Shown: positions 1 to 7,931 of the stretch, piece by piece
Layout of the letters: every line of letters begins with the position of its first letter
Numbering within the stretch: the stretch's first letter is position 1
NCBI RefSeq assembly: GCF_024437745.1
Contig: NZ_JANFNY010000009.1
Location: forward strand, 1-64,000
Source of the DNA: Roseomonas sp. GC11
GTDB lineage: Bacteria; Pseudomonadota; Alphaproteobacteria; Acetobacterales; Acetobacteraceae
Reading direction: 5' to 3'
Length of the DNA stretch: 64,000 bases
Notes under the pieces: model-generated
What the model saw: the letters and a program-made list of their open reading frames with translations, nothing else
Told to the model about the DNA's origin: nothing
Database searches by the model: none
Program-made: the position numbers and the translations under genes

Positions 1-1
1 A

Positions 2-82
2 GGCCGAGCCAGCCCAGAGGACATCGCCCGCGCACGCCTCATTGCTGAAGCTGCCAAGGAGGTTTCACAACCGGACAAATAG
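2..82 (+). CDS. 3' end of an unidentified gene
   Basis: An open frame enters from the left edge and gives 26 codons ending in TAG at 80-82. The visible peptide is charged and helix-like (it contains PEDIARARLIAEAAKE), with alternating basic and acidic residues, and its codon use is GC-rich like the neighbouring genes. There is no start codon in view and too little sequence to name a family. No gene is convincing from here to the LysR gene: 83-240 holds only short unsupported frames. Confidence 0.4.
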   Translation, partial: GRASPEDIARARLIAEAAKEVSQPDK

Positions 83-240
83 GCCCTCGCGGCTACGCCC
101 CATGTCCGGTCGAACCGGAGGCCACTCCATGTGGGTAATTGGAAGAAACGGCTGACGCTTAAGCCTTGCGCGGCTCGAGAGCCCTCTGAGCCGGTGCAAC
201 GTCATGATCGGCGCAAGGGTATGGCGAAAGCGCTAAAGTA

Positions 241-1143
241 TCATCCGCGTGGCGCCATTCCGTCTCGGAGGCGCCGAAGCAGCGTCTGCCGAGCATGGGC
301 CACGCGCGGATGCCGTAGAGCGGTCGCGAGCCAGACAAGCATGTAAGTGTTCGTCATCGCACGGCGTGGCGCGGGGATCACCTGCAAACGCCCCGCGTCG
401 ATTTCACTCCGATACAGATATTGCGGCAGAACGGACCAGCCCATGCCTCCTGCCAGCAGATTGCGCAGCACACGCAGATCCGGGCTGGTGACGGCAGGCG
501 AGATAGCTAGATTGCCAAGATTATTCCCTGCCAGCCATGTATCGATCAAAGGGCGATCCAGGCTATAGGCGAGCATAGGTTCGGAACTCAGACCATTACC
601 CAGGTCAGCCGCGGCCATGATCCGTGCCACCACCGCAGGCGCTGCCAGGGCATGTACCGGTTCTTCCCGGATCACCTCCGTGCGCAGACGCCTATCGGTA
701 ATAGGGTAGGCTGAAATCCCAATATCGAAATGCCCCTCAATCAGCATCTGCTGCACCAGATCACGATTGGCCGGTTGCAGGCGCACACGAATCCCTGCCT
801 CTACCAGCGCAGGCAGGTGCAGCGTCATCACCTCAGCGATGAAATCGGCATGACCGATGATGCGGATGGCGCCCGATAATTCCGAAGACCGCGCGCGTGC
901 CTTGGCCAGCGCTTCCTCAGCAAGATCAAGATGCTCGCCCAGGTCGGCCGCCAACTCATCGGCGGCCTGGGTAGGGGCCACCCCGCGCGCCTCGCGCTCA
1001 AACAGGGGGCGCCCCAGCGCCATTTCCAGCCCGGCAATGTGCTGGGAAACGTTGGATTGCGTCAAATTCAGGCTGCGCGCGGCGCTGGACAGCGATCGCA
1101 GCCGATAGACTTCGACAAAGGATCTGAGGCGGACCAGAGACAT
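241..1143 (-). CDS. LysR-family transcriptional regulator
   Basis: A 300-residue protein of normal LysR length. Residues 1-60 form the winged HTH (VYRLRSLSSAARSLNLTQSN, then VSQHIAGLEMALGRPLFER), followed by a linker helix and a periplasmic-binding-protein-like effector domain from about residue 90. It is divergent from the Ohr gene with about 117 bp between start codons, the usual LysR arrangement, so it probably controls the Ohr/aldehyde dehydrogenase/DJ-1 cluster and itself. The inducer cannot be read from the sequence. The family assignment is secure; the target is inferred from position. Confidence 0.9.
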   Translation of the reverse strand: MSLVRLRSFVEVYRLRSLSSAARSLNLTQSNVSQHIAGLEMALGRPLFEREARGVAPTQAADELAADLGEHLDLAEEALAKARARSSELSGAIRIIGHADFIAEVMTLHLPALVEAGIRVRLQPANRDLVQQMLIEGHFDIGISAYPITDRRLRTEVIREEPVHALAAPAVVARIMAAADLGNGLSSEPMLAYSLDRPLIDTWLAGNNLGNLAISPAVTSPDLRVLRNLLAGGMGWSVLPQYLYRSEIDAGRLQVIPAPRRAMTNTYMLVWLATALRHPRVAHARQTLLRRLRDGMAPRG

Positions 1144-1152
1144 GACTCCAAC

Positions 1153-1170
1153 CCATCAGATTTTTGATGG
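1153..1170. promoter_or_regulatory. Inverted repeat, possible LysR operator
   Basis: A perfect 6-bp inverted repeat (CCATCA, 6-bp spacer, TGATGG) starts 10 bp upstream of the LysR start, in the divergent intergenic region. LysR proteins bind short interrupted dyads close to their own promoter, so this is the best operator candidate here. An 8-bp palindrome (AAGCGCTT) follows at about 1179-1186. Binding is inferred. Confidence 0.4.
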
Positions 1171-1260
1171 CAGAAAGCAAGCGCTTTGTGAGTCAAACAC
1201 GGCCGAACCTCCTAAAAGAAACGCAGAGAGTTGATGCCGCGCTTCAAGGAATGTTCTCCC

Positions 1261-1683
1261 ATGTTGGCCAAAACCATCTACACCACCGCAGCCACCGCCA
1301 CAGGCGGTCGTGATGGCCGCGCCCGCACCGCCGATGGGACGCTCAACATCTGGCTGGACATGCCCGCCGAACTGGGCGGCAAGGGCCATGGCAATAACCC
1401 TGAGCAGCTTTTCGCCGCGGGTTATTCAGCCTGCTTCCTCTCAGCGATGAAGACGGTTGCGGCCGCGCAGAAGATCGCGGTTCCTGCAACAACGACCGTG
1501 ACCGCCACCGTGGGGATCGGCCCGCGCGCCGCCGGTGGCTTTGGCCTCTCGGTGGCGCTGAGCGTGGAAATTCCGGGCCTGGACCGCACCCAGGCCCAGG
1601 CGCTGATCGAGGCTGCACACGCGGTTTGCCCCTATTCCAACGCCCTGCGCAGCAATGTCGATGTGGTCCTGACACTGGCCTGA
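1261..1683 (+). CDS. ohr: Ohr-type organic hydroperoxide resistance protein
   Basis: A 140-residue OsmC-superfamily protein with the Ohr signature. The two redox cysteines sit at C58 (GYSACFL) and C123 (AVCPYSNALR), close to the usual C60/C125 pair, and residues 6-26 carry the N-terminal YTTAATATGG block. Ohr reduces organic and lipid hydroperoxides using a dihydrolipoyl partner. The frame extends to a TTG at 1231, but I chose ATG 1261 because AAGGA lies just upstream and the length then fits the family. It begins a plus-strand run of three genes, 11 bp ahead of an aldehyde dehydrogenase. MarR-type OhrR regulators are usual for Ohr, so control by LysR would be less common. Confidence 0.88.
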   Translation: MLAKTIYTTAATATGGRDGRARTADGTLNIWLDMPAELGGKGHGNNPEQLFAAGYSACFLSAMKTVAAAQKIAVPATTTVTATVGIGPRAAGGFGLSVALSVEIPGLDRTQAQALIEAAHAVCPYSNALRSNVDVVLTLA

Positions 1684-1694
1684 AAGGTCGTACA

Positions 1695-3113
1695 ATGACA
1701 AACGCCAGCACCGAATTGTTGGGCATCCTCAATGCCATCAAGCGCGCCCACCTGGCCGCCGGCCCGGCCAGCGCGGCCTTGCGCCGCGACCGGCTGGAAC
1801 GCGCCGCGCGCCTGATCATTGATCATCGCCACGCCCTGGAAAAGGCAATCAGCGCCGATTTCGGCAACCGCGCCGTGTATCATACGCTGGCTGCCGATAT
1901 CGCTACCACCGCCGCGGGGCTGCGCCACAGCGCAGCACAGGTGGAACACTGGATGGCCCGAGAGATTGTTTCCGCCCCTGACGCAGAGGTGCAGGCCTGG
2001 ATCGAGCCACAGCCGCTGGGCGTCGTCGGCATCGTGTCTCCATGGAATTTTCCCATCAACCTGGCCTTTGCGCCATTGGCGGGCGTCTTTGCCGCGGGGA
2101 ACACGGCCCTCATCAAGCCGTCAGAGTTTACGCCGCGCACGGCGGACCTGCTCGGCGAGCTGGTGGGTGCGCATTTCGATGCCGATGAGTTGGGTGTCGT
2201 CATCGGTGGACCGGATGTGTCCAGCGCCTTCACAGCGCTGCCCTTCGACCATCTGGTCTTCACCGGCAGCACGGCGGTGGGCAAGTTCGTGATGCGGTCG
2301 GCGGCCGAGAACCTTGTTCCGGTCACGCTCGAACTGGGCGGAAAATGCCCGGTGGTGATCGAGGATGGCTTTGACATCGCCACTGCCGCAGAGCGCACGC
2401 TCACCGTCAAGACCTTCAATGCCGGGCAGATCTGCCTGTCACCCGACTATGTGATGCTGCCTGAGCATGCCGTGGCGAAGTTTGTGATGCAGGCGCGTGC
2501 CTTTGTGTCACGTATGTTTCCGACCATTCAGGACAACAGTGACTATACGTCGGTGATCGCACCGCGCCATTATGAGCGGCTGCTCGCACTGATCGCGGAT
2601 GCCGAGGCCAAGGGCGCCACTGCCATCCCGCTGAACCCACCCGGCGAGCCGTTCCATCGCGCTGACACACGCAAGATCGCGCCCGTGCTGCTGGTCGGGG
2701 TGACAGAAGACATGCGCGTTATGCAGGAGGAGGTGTTTGGTCCGGTTCTCCCGATCCTCACCCTCCCTTCGGTGAAGGCCGCCATCGCCCGAATCAATGC
2801 CCATGATCGCCCGCTGGCCGCATATCTCTTCAGCGACAATCCGGCCACGCATGACGCCTTTGCCGCTAGCGTCACGTCAGGCGCACTGGTCATCAATGAC
2901 ATCATGTTGCATGCAAGCATCGATGCGCTACCCTTCGGCGGTGTGGGCGCCTCAGGCATGGGTGCCTATCATGGGGTACATGGTTTCCGCCGGTTCAGCC
3001 ATATGCGGCCGGTCGTTGTTCAAGGCCCTTCCGGCGCCAGCGGTGCAAGGCTGCGGGCACCCTATGCCGATAAGCAGGCTGCTCTTGAAACATTGCTCGG
3101 CGGCGGCATCTGA
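1695..3113 (+). CDS. NAD(P)-dependent aldehyde dehydrogenase, coniferyl-aldehyde dehydrogenase type
   Basis: A 472-residue aldehyde dehydrogenase with the oxyanion asparagine in SPWNFP (N118), general base E213 in LELGGK, and nucleophile C247 in FNAGQICLSPDYV. It lacks the C-terminal extension of class 1/2 enzymes and resembles coniferyl-aldehyde and medium-chain aldehyde dehydrogenases, which oxidise reactive aldehydes to acids in the cytoplasm. Start ATG 1695 lies 11 bp after ohr; an in-frame upstream start inside ohr is ignored. Placed between Ohr and a DJ-1 protein, it plausibly clears aldehydes from lipid peroxide breakdown. The exact substrate is unknown. Confidence 0.88.
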   Translation: MTNASTELLGILNAIKRAHLAAGPASAALRRDRLERAARLIIDHRHALEKAISADFGNRAVYHTLAADIATTAAGLRHSAAQVEHWMAREIVSAPDAEVQAWIEPQPLGVVGIVSPWNFPINLAFAPLAGVFAAGNTALIKPSEFTPRTADLLGELVGAHFDADELGVVIGGPDVSSAFTALPFDHLVFTGSTAVGKFVMRSAAENLVPVTLELGGKCPVVIEDGFDIATAAERTLTVKTFNAGQICLSPDYVMLPEHAVAKFVMQARAFVSRMFPTIQDNSDYTSVIAPRHYERLLALIADAEAKGATAIPLNPPGEPFHRADTRKIAPVLLVGVTEDMRVMQEEVFGPVLPILTLPSVKAAIARINAHDRPLAAYLFSDNPATHDAFAASVTSGALVINDIMLHASIDALPFGGVGASGMGAYHGVHGFRRFSHMRPVVVQGPSGASGARLRAPYADKQAALETLLGGGI

Positions 3114-3174
3114 CACGATCCGTACGAGATATTACTGCAAAACCACGGATAACGGCACACAAAGGAAATAAAAC

Positions 3175-3852
3175 ATGAAAATCTTGATGGTTCTGACCAG
3201 CCATGACGAACTGGGAAACACCGGCAAGAAGACCGGCTTCTGGCTCGAGGAATTCGCCGCGCCCTATTACACCTTTCTGGATGCGGGCGCAGACATTACC
3301 GTCGCCTCGCCCAAAGGCGGCCAGCCCCCGCTCGATCCCAAGAGCGACCTGCCCGATTTCCAGACCGATTTGACCCGACGCTTCAAGGCTGATCCGGCCG
3401 CGCAGGCGGTGCTGGCCAGCACGGTGACGCTGGAGACCGTGTCGCAGGAAAATTTCGATACGGTTTTCTATCCCGGCGGCCATGGCCCGCTATGGGATCT
3501 GGCGGAAAGCGCAACCTCGATCAGTCTGATCGAAAGCTTCGAGCGAGCTGGCAAGCCTATCGGCTTTGTCTGCCATGCCCCTGGCGTGCTCAGGAAGGTG
3601 AAGGCCACCAATGGCGATCCGCTCGTCAAGGGGCGGAACGTGACCGGCTTCACCAATGGCGAGGAAGCTGCGGTGGAATTGACCGATGTGGTGCCTTTCC
3701 TGATTGAGGACGAGTTCATCGCGCAGGGCGCCCATTACAGCAAGGGCCCCGACTGGGCGCCCTACGTTGTGATCGACGGCCAACTCATTACTGGCCAGAA
3801 TCCGGCCAGCAGCGAGGGTGTGGCCAAGGCTCTGATCGCCAAGCTGGCCTGA
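3175..3852 (+). CDS. DJ-1/PfpI-family protein (type 1 glutamine amidotransferase-like)
   Basis: A 225-residue class I glutamine amidotransferase-like protein. The nucleophile elbow carries C133 in GFVCHAPG, and the segments FYPGGHGPLWDL and GFTNGEEAAVELTDVVPFL are typical of the Hsp31/glyoxalase III-like branch. Relatives act as glutathione-independent glyoxalases, deglycases or holding chaperones; which applies cannot be told from sequence. It follows the aldehyde dehydrogenase by 61 bp with a GGAAA ribosome site, so the three genes probably form one electrophile-detoxification unit. Confidence 0.87.
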   Translation: MKILMVLTSHDELGNTGKKTGFWLEEFAAPYYTFLDAGADITVASPKGGQPPLDPKSDLPDFQTDLTRRFKADPAAQAVLASTVTLETVSQENFDTVFYPGGHGPLWDLAESATSISLIESFERAGKPIGFVCHAPGVLRKVKATNGDPLVKGRNVTGFTNGEEAAVELTDVVPFLIEDEFIAQGAHYSKGPDWAPYVVIDGQLITGQNPASSEGVAKALIAKLA

Positions 3853-4154
3853 GAGCGCCCCTCGACCGATGTGCGCTCGAGTGGCGCGCATCAGAGGCAG
3901 GCCTGGAGTTGGAGTTGCCCCGCTTCCGTGGATGGGGAGCGGGTTAGGATTATTCGTTCTCGGCCATACATCTTGCTTCGAATTCAATGAACGAGAGGTC
4001 GCCCAGGGGCGAATGTTGAGGCAGGCGAATGCGCACTCGCTGACCCACCGCCGCTTGCCCAGCCTCTGGCTGCTTTCGACACCACGGCGTGCGATCCGTA
4101 ACCGTCGTCTGGCCCCCACGGCGATCTTGGCTTGACGGTGCGGCGAAGGCCGGT
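3853..4154. other. Non-coding stretch between the stress cluster and the IS66 remnant
   Basis: No supported gene. Short frames on both strands lack family features. A GTAACCGTCGTC string at about 4097 resembles the GTAA-type ends of IS66 elements and may mark the outer end of the decayed IS66, but its partner end is not in the window. Confidence 0.3.
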
Positions 4155-4719
4155 TCAGCGCGGTGTTTGGTGGCGGCGCCAGTAGTCGCGGATGCCGCAG
4201 ACGGCTTCAGGGATGTGGTGCTAGGCGCGGCCCACGTGGTCGCGGACTTCCTGCGGCCGTCCGGCAATCAGCTTCTCCACTTCCTTGGCTTCTGAGCAGG
4301 TGATGATCGGCAGCATGAGGCCGACATGGTCGTTGCGCTCGAACATGGGGCGCCAGGCGACAGGCCAGTGCTTGACCGCGAACATGAAGCCCACGGCCCA
4401 GGGTTGGGCGAGGACGGTGCCATCGTCGGTGCGCATGTAGATCGGGCGCCAGCGCTGGCCTTGGTCGATGTGGAGGTCGCGATGGACGGCGTTGCGGTGA
4501 TCCAGCACGGCCTGGACGGCGGCGAGGCCCATCGGCGTGGTCGGCAGGCTTGGCCCGAAAGTCACGCGGAGCCAGGCCTCGGTGGCGATGCGCTCAGGAC
4601 CAACCACAAGGGCGGCGCAGAAGCCGTTGATGGCGGAGACGGTCCAGTTCGCCGTGCGATGTCGGGCTGGCCGGCGAGCCAGGATTCGAGGTCGTCGAGG
4701 GCCAGCGCCGGGGGCTCAT
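4155..4719 (-). pseudogene. UPF0149-type IS66 passenger gene, decayed
   Basis: Translating in pieces recovers a UPF0149 (YecA-like) protein: ALALDDLESWLAGQPDIA, then NWTVSAINGFCAALVVGPER through GFMFAVKHWPVAWRP and LPIITCSEAKEVEKL, then IPEAVCGIRDYWRRHQTP. Three lesions break it. A C-run after the start codon is one base short (five Cs where frame needs six), a second one-base loss lies near 4650, and an in-frame TAG at about 4216-4218 separates the last 21 codons. The start (4719) overlaps the tnpC stop as ATGA. Such genes commonly travel behind IS66 tnpC; function is unknown. Confidence 0.75.
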
Positions 4720-5875
4720 GCCGCGGCGGCGGTGCCGGGTTGGCGCCGGTTCCAGGGCAGCAGGGTGGTGAGCTGGGCCGAGCGGACCTCGCCGCTGACC
4801 ATCCGCTCCAGCACGTCCGTCAACCAGGCCTGCGGGTTGATGCCGTTCAGGATGGCGGTGCGGATGAGCGTGGTGGCGATCGCCCAGTTGTCGCCGCCAC
4901 CCTCGCTGCCCGCGAAGAGTGCGGCCTTTCTGGTCACGGCCACCGGGCGGATTTCGCGCTCCACGATGTTGGTATCGAGCTCGATCCGGCGGTTGGTCAG
5001 GAAGCGCTCCAGCCCGGCCCAGTGGCGCAGGCCGTAGCGGATGGCCTTGGCGAGCGCGCTGTCGCTACTGACAGGGTTCAGCTGCGCGCGAAGCCAGGTC
5101 TGCATGGCGGCGACGAGTGGCGCGGTGCTGGCCTGGCGGATGGCGACGCGTTGCTGCGGCGACTGGCCGCGGATTTCGTGCTCGATGGCGTCGATCTGCC
5201 CGATGCGCAGCAGGGCCTCGGCGGCGATCGGCGAGGCGGTGCCGGCATGGATCTCGAAGAAGCGCCGGCGCAGATGGGCCCAGCAGAAGGCGAGCACGAC
5301 CGAGCCGTCGTTGCGCGATCTCTCCAGTGCCTTGAAGCCTGCATAGCCATCGACCTGCAGCACGCCCCGGAAGCCGGCCAGATGGGCGGCGGGCCGTATG
5401 CACTTGCGGTCCGGGGCGTAGAGATAGGCGACCGCCGGCGGCCCGGTGCCGCCGCAGGCGCGGTCGTCCACGGCGTAGGCCCAGAGCCGGCCATCCATGG
5501 TCCGTCCCAGGCCTCGCTCGAGGGTCGGCAGCGGCGTGTCGTCCACGAAGACCCTGGCGTTGCCAGTGATGTGGGCGAGGATCAGCCCGTGCAGCGGTCG
5601 TAGCCACCAACAGGACTTGGCGACCCAGTCGCACAGCGTCGAGCGGTCGAGGTTGATGCCCTGGCACGCGAGGATCGCCGCTTGGCGGTAGAGTGGCAGG
5701 CCGTCGCCGTACTTGGCCACCAGCACCTGGGCGAGCAGCGCCTCGGTCGGCAGGCCGCCGGGGATGGCGCGTGCTGGTATGGGGGCCTGGTGCACGCCCT
5801 TCTCACACCGGCGGCCAGGCCACAGGGCGGCGACCGTCGCACGGCAAGGGTCGAGGCGCATGCGTCGTATATTGG
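4716..5875 (-). pseudogene. tnpC: IS66-family transposase TnpC, 5' part lost
   Basis: About 385 C-terminal residues of an IS66 TnpC transposase remain. Recognisable pieces are LPLYRQAAILACQGINLDRS, RVFVDDTPLPTL and LQVDGYAGF (acidic catalytic residues), AFCWAHLRRRFFEIH, and the C-terminal RRIELDTNIVEREIRPVAVT segment. Full TnpC proteins are usually over 500 residues. The N-terminal third is missing because an IS256 element joins the gene at 5876, and its start, tnpA and tnpB are nowhere in the window. The frame continuing past 5876 reads into IS256 DNA and is not a real N-terminus. Confidence 0.85.
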
Positions 5876-5905
5876 GACTGTCAGAAATTTCGTGTAGGGC
5901 GGAGC
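5876..5905 (+). repeat. IS256 terminal inverted repeat, transposase 3' end
   Basis: Thirty bases starting GACTGTCAGAAATTTCG that are exactly the reverse complement of 7164-7193. It lies 12 bp beyond the transposase stop codon. Confidence 0.92.
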
Positions 5906-5917
5906 GGTTGAACATGC

Positions 5918-7138
5918 TCAGGCCATGGCGCGGGTGAAACGCTCGCCGAACAGCACGGCGAACTGGGCCTTGGCCATGGACCACTCCCGCGGCGGCATGG
6001 TCCACTCCTTCTCCGCCCGGTTCAAGACCAGAAAGAGGAGCTTCAGGGCAGCCTCGTCGGTGGGGAAATGCCCCCTGGCGCGGATCGCCCGGCGCAGCTT
6101 CGCGTTCAGTGCCTCGATGGCATTGGTGGTGTAGAGAAAGCGCCGGATCTCCACGCTGAAAGCATAGAAGGGCACCACCTCACTCCAGGCACGGCGCCAG
6201 CTCTGGCCAATGGCTGGATATTTCTGGCCCCAGGCTCCGGCCTCAAAGGCGGCCAGGGCCGCCTCGGCGGCCGTGGCGTCCACCGCCTGGTAGATCGCCT
6301 TCAATGCCGCGGCCACCGCCTTGCGATCCTTGCAGGCGACAAAGTCCAGGCTGTGGCGCAGGAGGTGGACGATGCAGGTCTGCACCTGTGCCTCGGGAAA
6401 CACGGCCAGGATCGCCTCGGGAAAGCCCTTCAGCCCATCCACCACCGCCAGCAGCAGGTCCTCGACACCGCGGCCGCGTAACTCGTTCATCACCCTGAGC
6501 CAGAATTTCGCACCCTCATTCTGCTCCAGCCAGAGCCCCAGGATCTCCTTGCCACCATCGGCGCGAACCCCGAGTGCGATGTGCACCGCCTTGTTGCGGA
6601 CCAGGCCCTCGTCCCGGATTTTCACCCGCAGCGCATCGAAGAACACCACAGGGTAGACGGGTTCCAGCGGCCGGTTCTGCCAGGCGGCGATCTCATCGAG
6701 CACCGCATCGGTGACAGCACTGATCAGGTCCGGCGAGACCTCGATGCCATAGAGCTCGCGCAAGTGGCCGACGATTTCCCGCGCGCTCATGCCGCGGGCA
6801 TACATCGAGATCACCTTGTCATCGAAGCCAGGAAAACGCCGCTGGTACTTCGCGATCAACTGCGGATCAAAACTTGCCTGCCGGTCCCGCGGTATCTCCA
6901 AGGACAGCTTGCCGCTGTCGGTCACAACCGACTTCCGGCCATAGCCGTTGCGGCTGTTACCCTCGCCACCCTCTCCGGCCAGATGGTGGTCCATCTCGGC
7001 GTTCAGCGCCCGCTCGGCAAGGGCCTTCTTCAGTTCATCCAGCAGGCCGCCCTGCTCAAAGGCCGTCCTGGCATCGGCACCGGCCAGCAACTGGTCCAGG
7101 ATAGCGTCCGGGATCCGCGGCTCTTTCCGTCGGGCCAT
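5918..7138 (-). CDS. IS256-family transposase (Mutator-like)
   Basis: A full-length 406-residue IS256/Mutator transposase. The DDE triad is visible as D168 in VVFFDALRVKI, D234 in AVVDGLKGFP and E342 in TTNAIEALNAKLRR, together with the family VQTCIVHLLRHSL block around 252-264. No frameshift or stop is seen and both ends of the element are perfect, so it may still be active. The start ATG follows a purine-rich GAAGGAGACC ribosome site. Confidence 0.93.
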   Translation of the reverse strand: MARRKEPRIPDAILDQLLAGADARTAFEQGGLLDELKKALAERALNAEMDHHLAGEGGEGNSRNGYGRKSVVTDSGKLSLEIPRDRQASFDPQLIAKYQRRFPGFDDKVISMYARGMSAREIVGHLRELYGIEVSPDLISAVTDAVLDEIAAWQNRPLEPVYPVVFFDALRVKIRDEGLVRNKAVHIALGVRADGGKEILGLWLEQNEGAKFWLRVMNELRGRGVEDLLLAVVDGLKGFPEAILAVFPEAQVQTCIVHLLRHSLDFVACKDRKAVAAALKAIYQAVDATAAEAALAAFEAGAWGQKYPAIGQSWRRAWSEVVPFYAFSVEIRRFLYTTNAIEALNAKLRRAIRARGHFPTDEAALKLLFLVLNRAEKEWTMPPREWSMAKAQFAVLFGERFTRAMA

Positions 7139-7163
7139 AGGGGGTCTCCTTCTTCCCTACTAT

Positions 7164-7193
7164 GCTCCGCCCTACACGAAATTTCTGACAGTC
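7164..7193 (-). repeat. IS256 terminal inverted repeat, transposase 5' end
   Basis: Exact 30-bp reverse complement of 5876-5905, about 25 bp upstream of the transposase start. IS256-family ends usually carry the transposase promoter here. Confidence 0.92.
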
Positions 7194-7195
7194 TC

Positions 7196-7345
7196 CGGAG
7201 CGGTTGAACACGCTCAGGCCATGGCGCGGGTGAAACGCTCGCCGAACAGCACGGCGAACTGGGCCTTGGCCATGGACCACTCCCGCAGCGGTATGGTCCA
7301 CTCCTTCTCAACCTGGTTCAAGACCAGAAAGAGCGGCTTCAGCGC
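7196..7345 (-). mobile_element. Fragment of a second IS256 copy
   Basis: About 150 bp almost identical to 5900-6048 of the intact element: the last few bases of its terminal repeat plus the C-terminal transposase codons (ending ...GERFTRA-type residues). It starts only 3 bp after the intact copy's right end. Several point differences (for example CACGCTC for CATGCTC) show it is a separate, older or divergent copy and not a local duplication artefact. Homology fades at about 7345. Confidence 0.8.
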
Positions 7346-7521
7346 TGCCGTCTGCTGCAGCAGGCCCTGCCTCCCTCCCCTCACCCCACTCGCCGCTTCG
7401 TCACCTGCACCGAGAGCGTCAGCAGGGTGAAATCAAAGGTGGCAAAAGAGTGCCGTCAATGTGCAGCACGTCCATCTTACCAGCCAGGATACCTGCTCGA
7501 AGCGGCCCTGGCATCCAAAAT

Positions 7522-7716
7522 TCAGCATACGACCGCATGAAGATCATCGGCAACGACGGTGATTTCGTCACGCAATTCCAGCCTCTCCAGCCATTGCACT
7601 GGAATTGCCTTCTCGCCGAGGAGCGCTCCGAGCAAGTTGCCGGTGATCGCCGCAGTGCTGTCACTATCACCTGAATGATTCACCGCAAGCTGCACGCCAC
7701 CTTGACGGACGCTACC
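7522..7716 (-). pseudogene. ADP-ribosylglycohydrolase, C-terminal fragment
   Basis: The minus strand encodes AVNHSGDSDSTAAITGNLLG, then EKAIPVQWLERLELRDEIT, ending HAVVC with TGA at 7522-7524. The HSGDSDST metal-binding motif and the downstream segment are characteristic of the C-terminal part of DraG/ARH-type hydrolases, which remove ADP-ribose from proteins. The N-terminal roughly 250 residues are absent. Its upstream end is joined in the same frame to the amidohydrolase fragment described next, so this is a rearrangement scar and not a functional gene. Confidence 0.75.
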
Positions 7717-7931
7717 GACATAGACAACGCGCGTATGCGCGACCGGTCAGCCCCGCACGCAGGCGAGCGCGAGAAGCTCGACCGTCTGTCCGATGGCGGG
7801 GCCGATATTGCCACCGCCGAAATGGTCCGGGTCGGTGAAGCCGTGCACGAAGTCGATGATCAGCAGGGCGGGGGCCTGGCCGAGCCCCATGGACGTGGCG
7901 AAGCCCTGGTGGAGATGTCGGGGTCGCTCAT
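7717..7931 (-). pseudogene. Isochorismatase-family cysteine hydrolase, truncated and fused
   Basis: The start ATG (7929-7931) overlaps the stop of the upstream RutA-like gene as TTATGA, so this was the next operon gene. The peptide reads APALLIIDFVHGFTDPDHFG and NIGPAIGQTVELLALACVRG, then meets TGA (7747-7749), then PVAHTRVVYV in the same frame. This matches the N-terminus of N-carbamoylsarcosine/maleamate amidohydrolase-like enzymes, with the catalytic Asp in LLIIDF. The part with the nucleophilic Cys is lost and replaced by the ADP-ribosylglycohydrolase fragment, so the enzyme is dead twice: an in-frame stop and a truncation. Confidence 0.78.

Larger units (their letters stand above)
5876..7193 (-). 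mobile_element. IS256-family insertion sequence
   Basis: A 1318-bp element bounded by perfect 30-bp terminal inverted repeats and holding one transposase gene on the minus strand. IS256 elements normally leave an 8-9 bp target duplication. The flanks (TATATTGG on the left, TCCGGAGC on the right) do not match, so the present flanks are not the original insertion site. Left of it is IS66 tnpC; right of it is a fragment of a second IS256 copy, implying recombination or deletion after insertion. Confidence 0.92.

Noticed and set aside
131-346. A 71-codon plus-strand ORF near the left edge.
   Set aside because: It overlaps the LysR gene end, has no homology or ribosome site, and is basic low-complexity.
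4716-6005. A 429-residue version of the IS66 transposase starting inside IS256.
   Set aside because: Its first residues come from IS256 DNA read in another frame; IS66 homology begins after the 5876 boundary.
5866-7201. Possible target-site duplication around the IS256 element.
   Set aside because: The 8-10 bp flanks on the two sides do not match.
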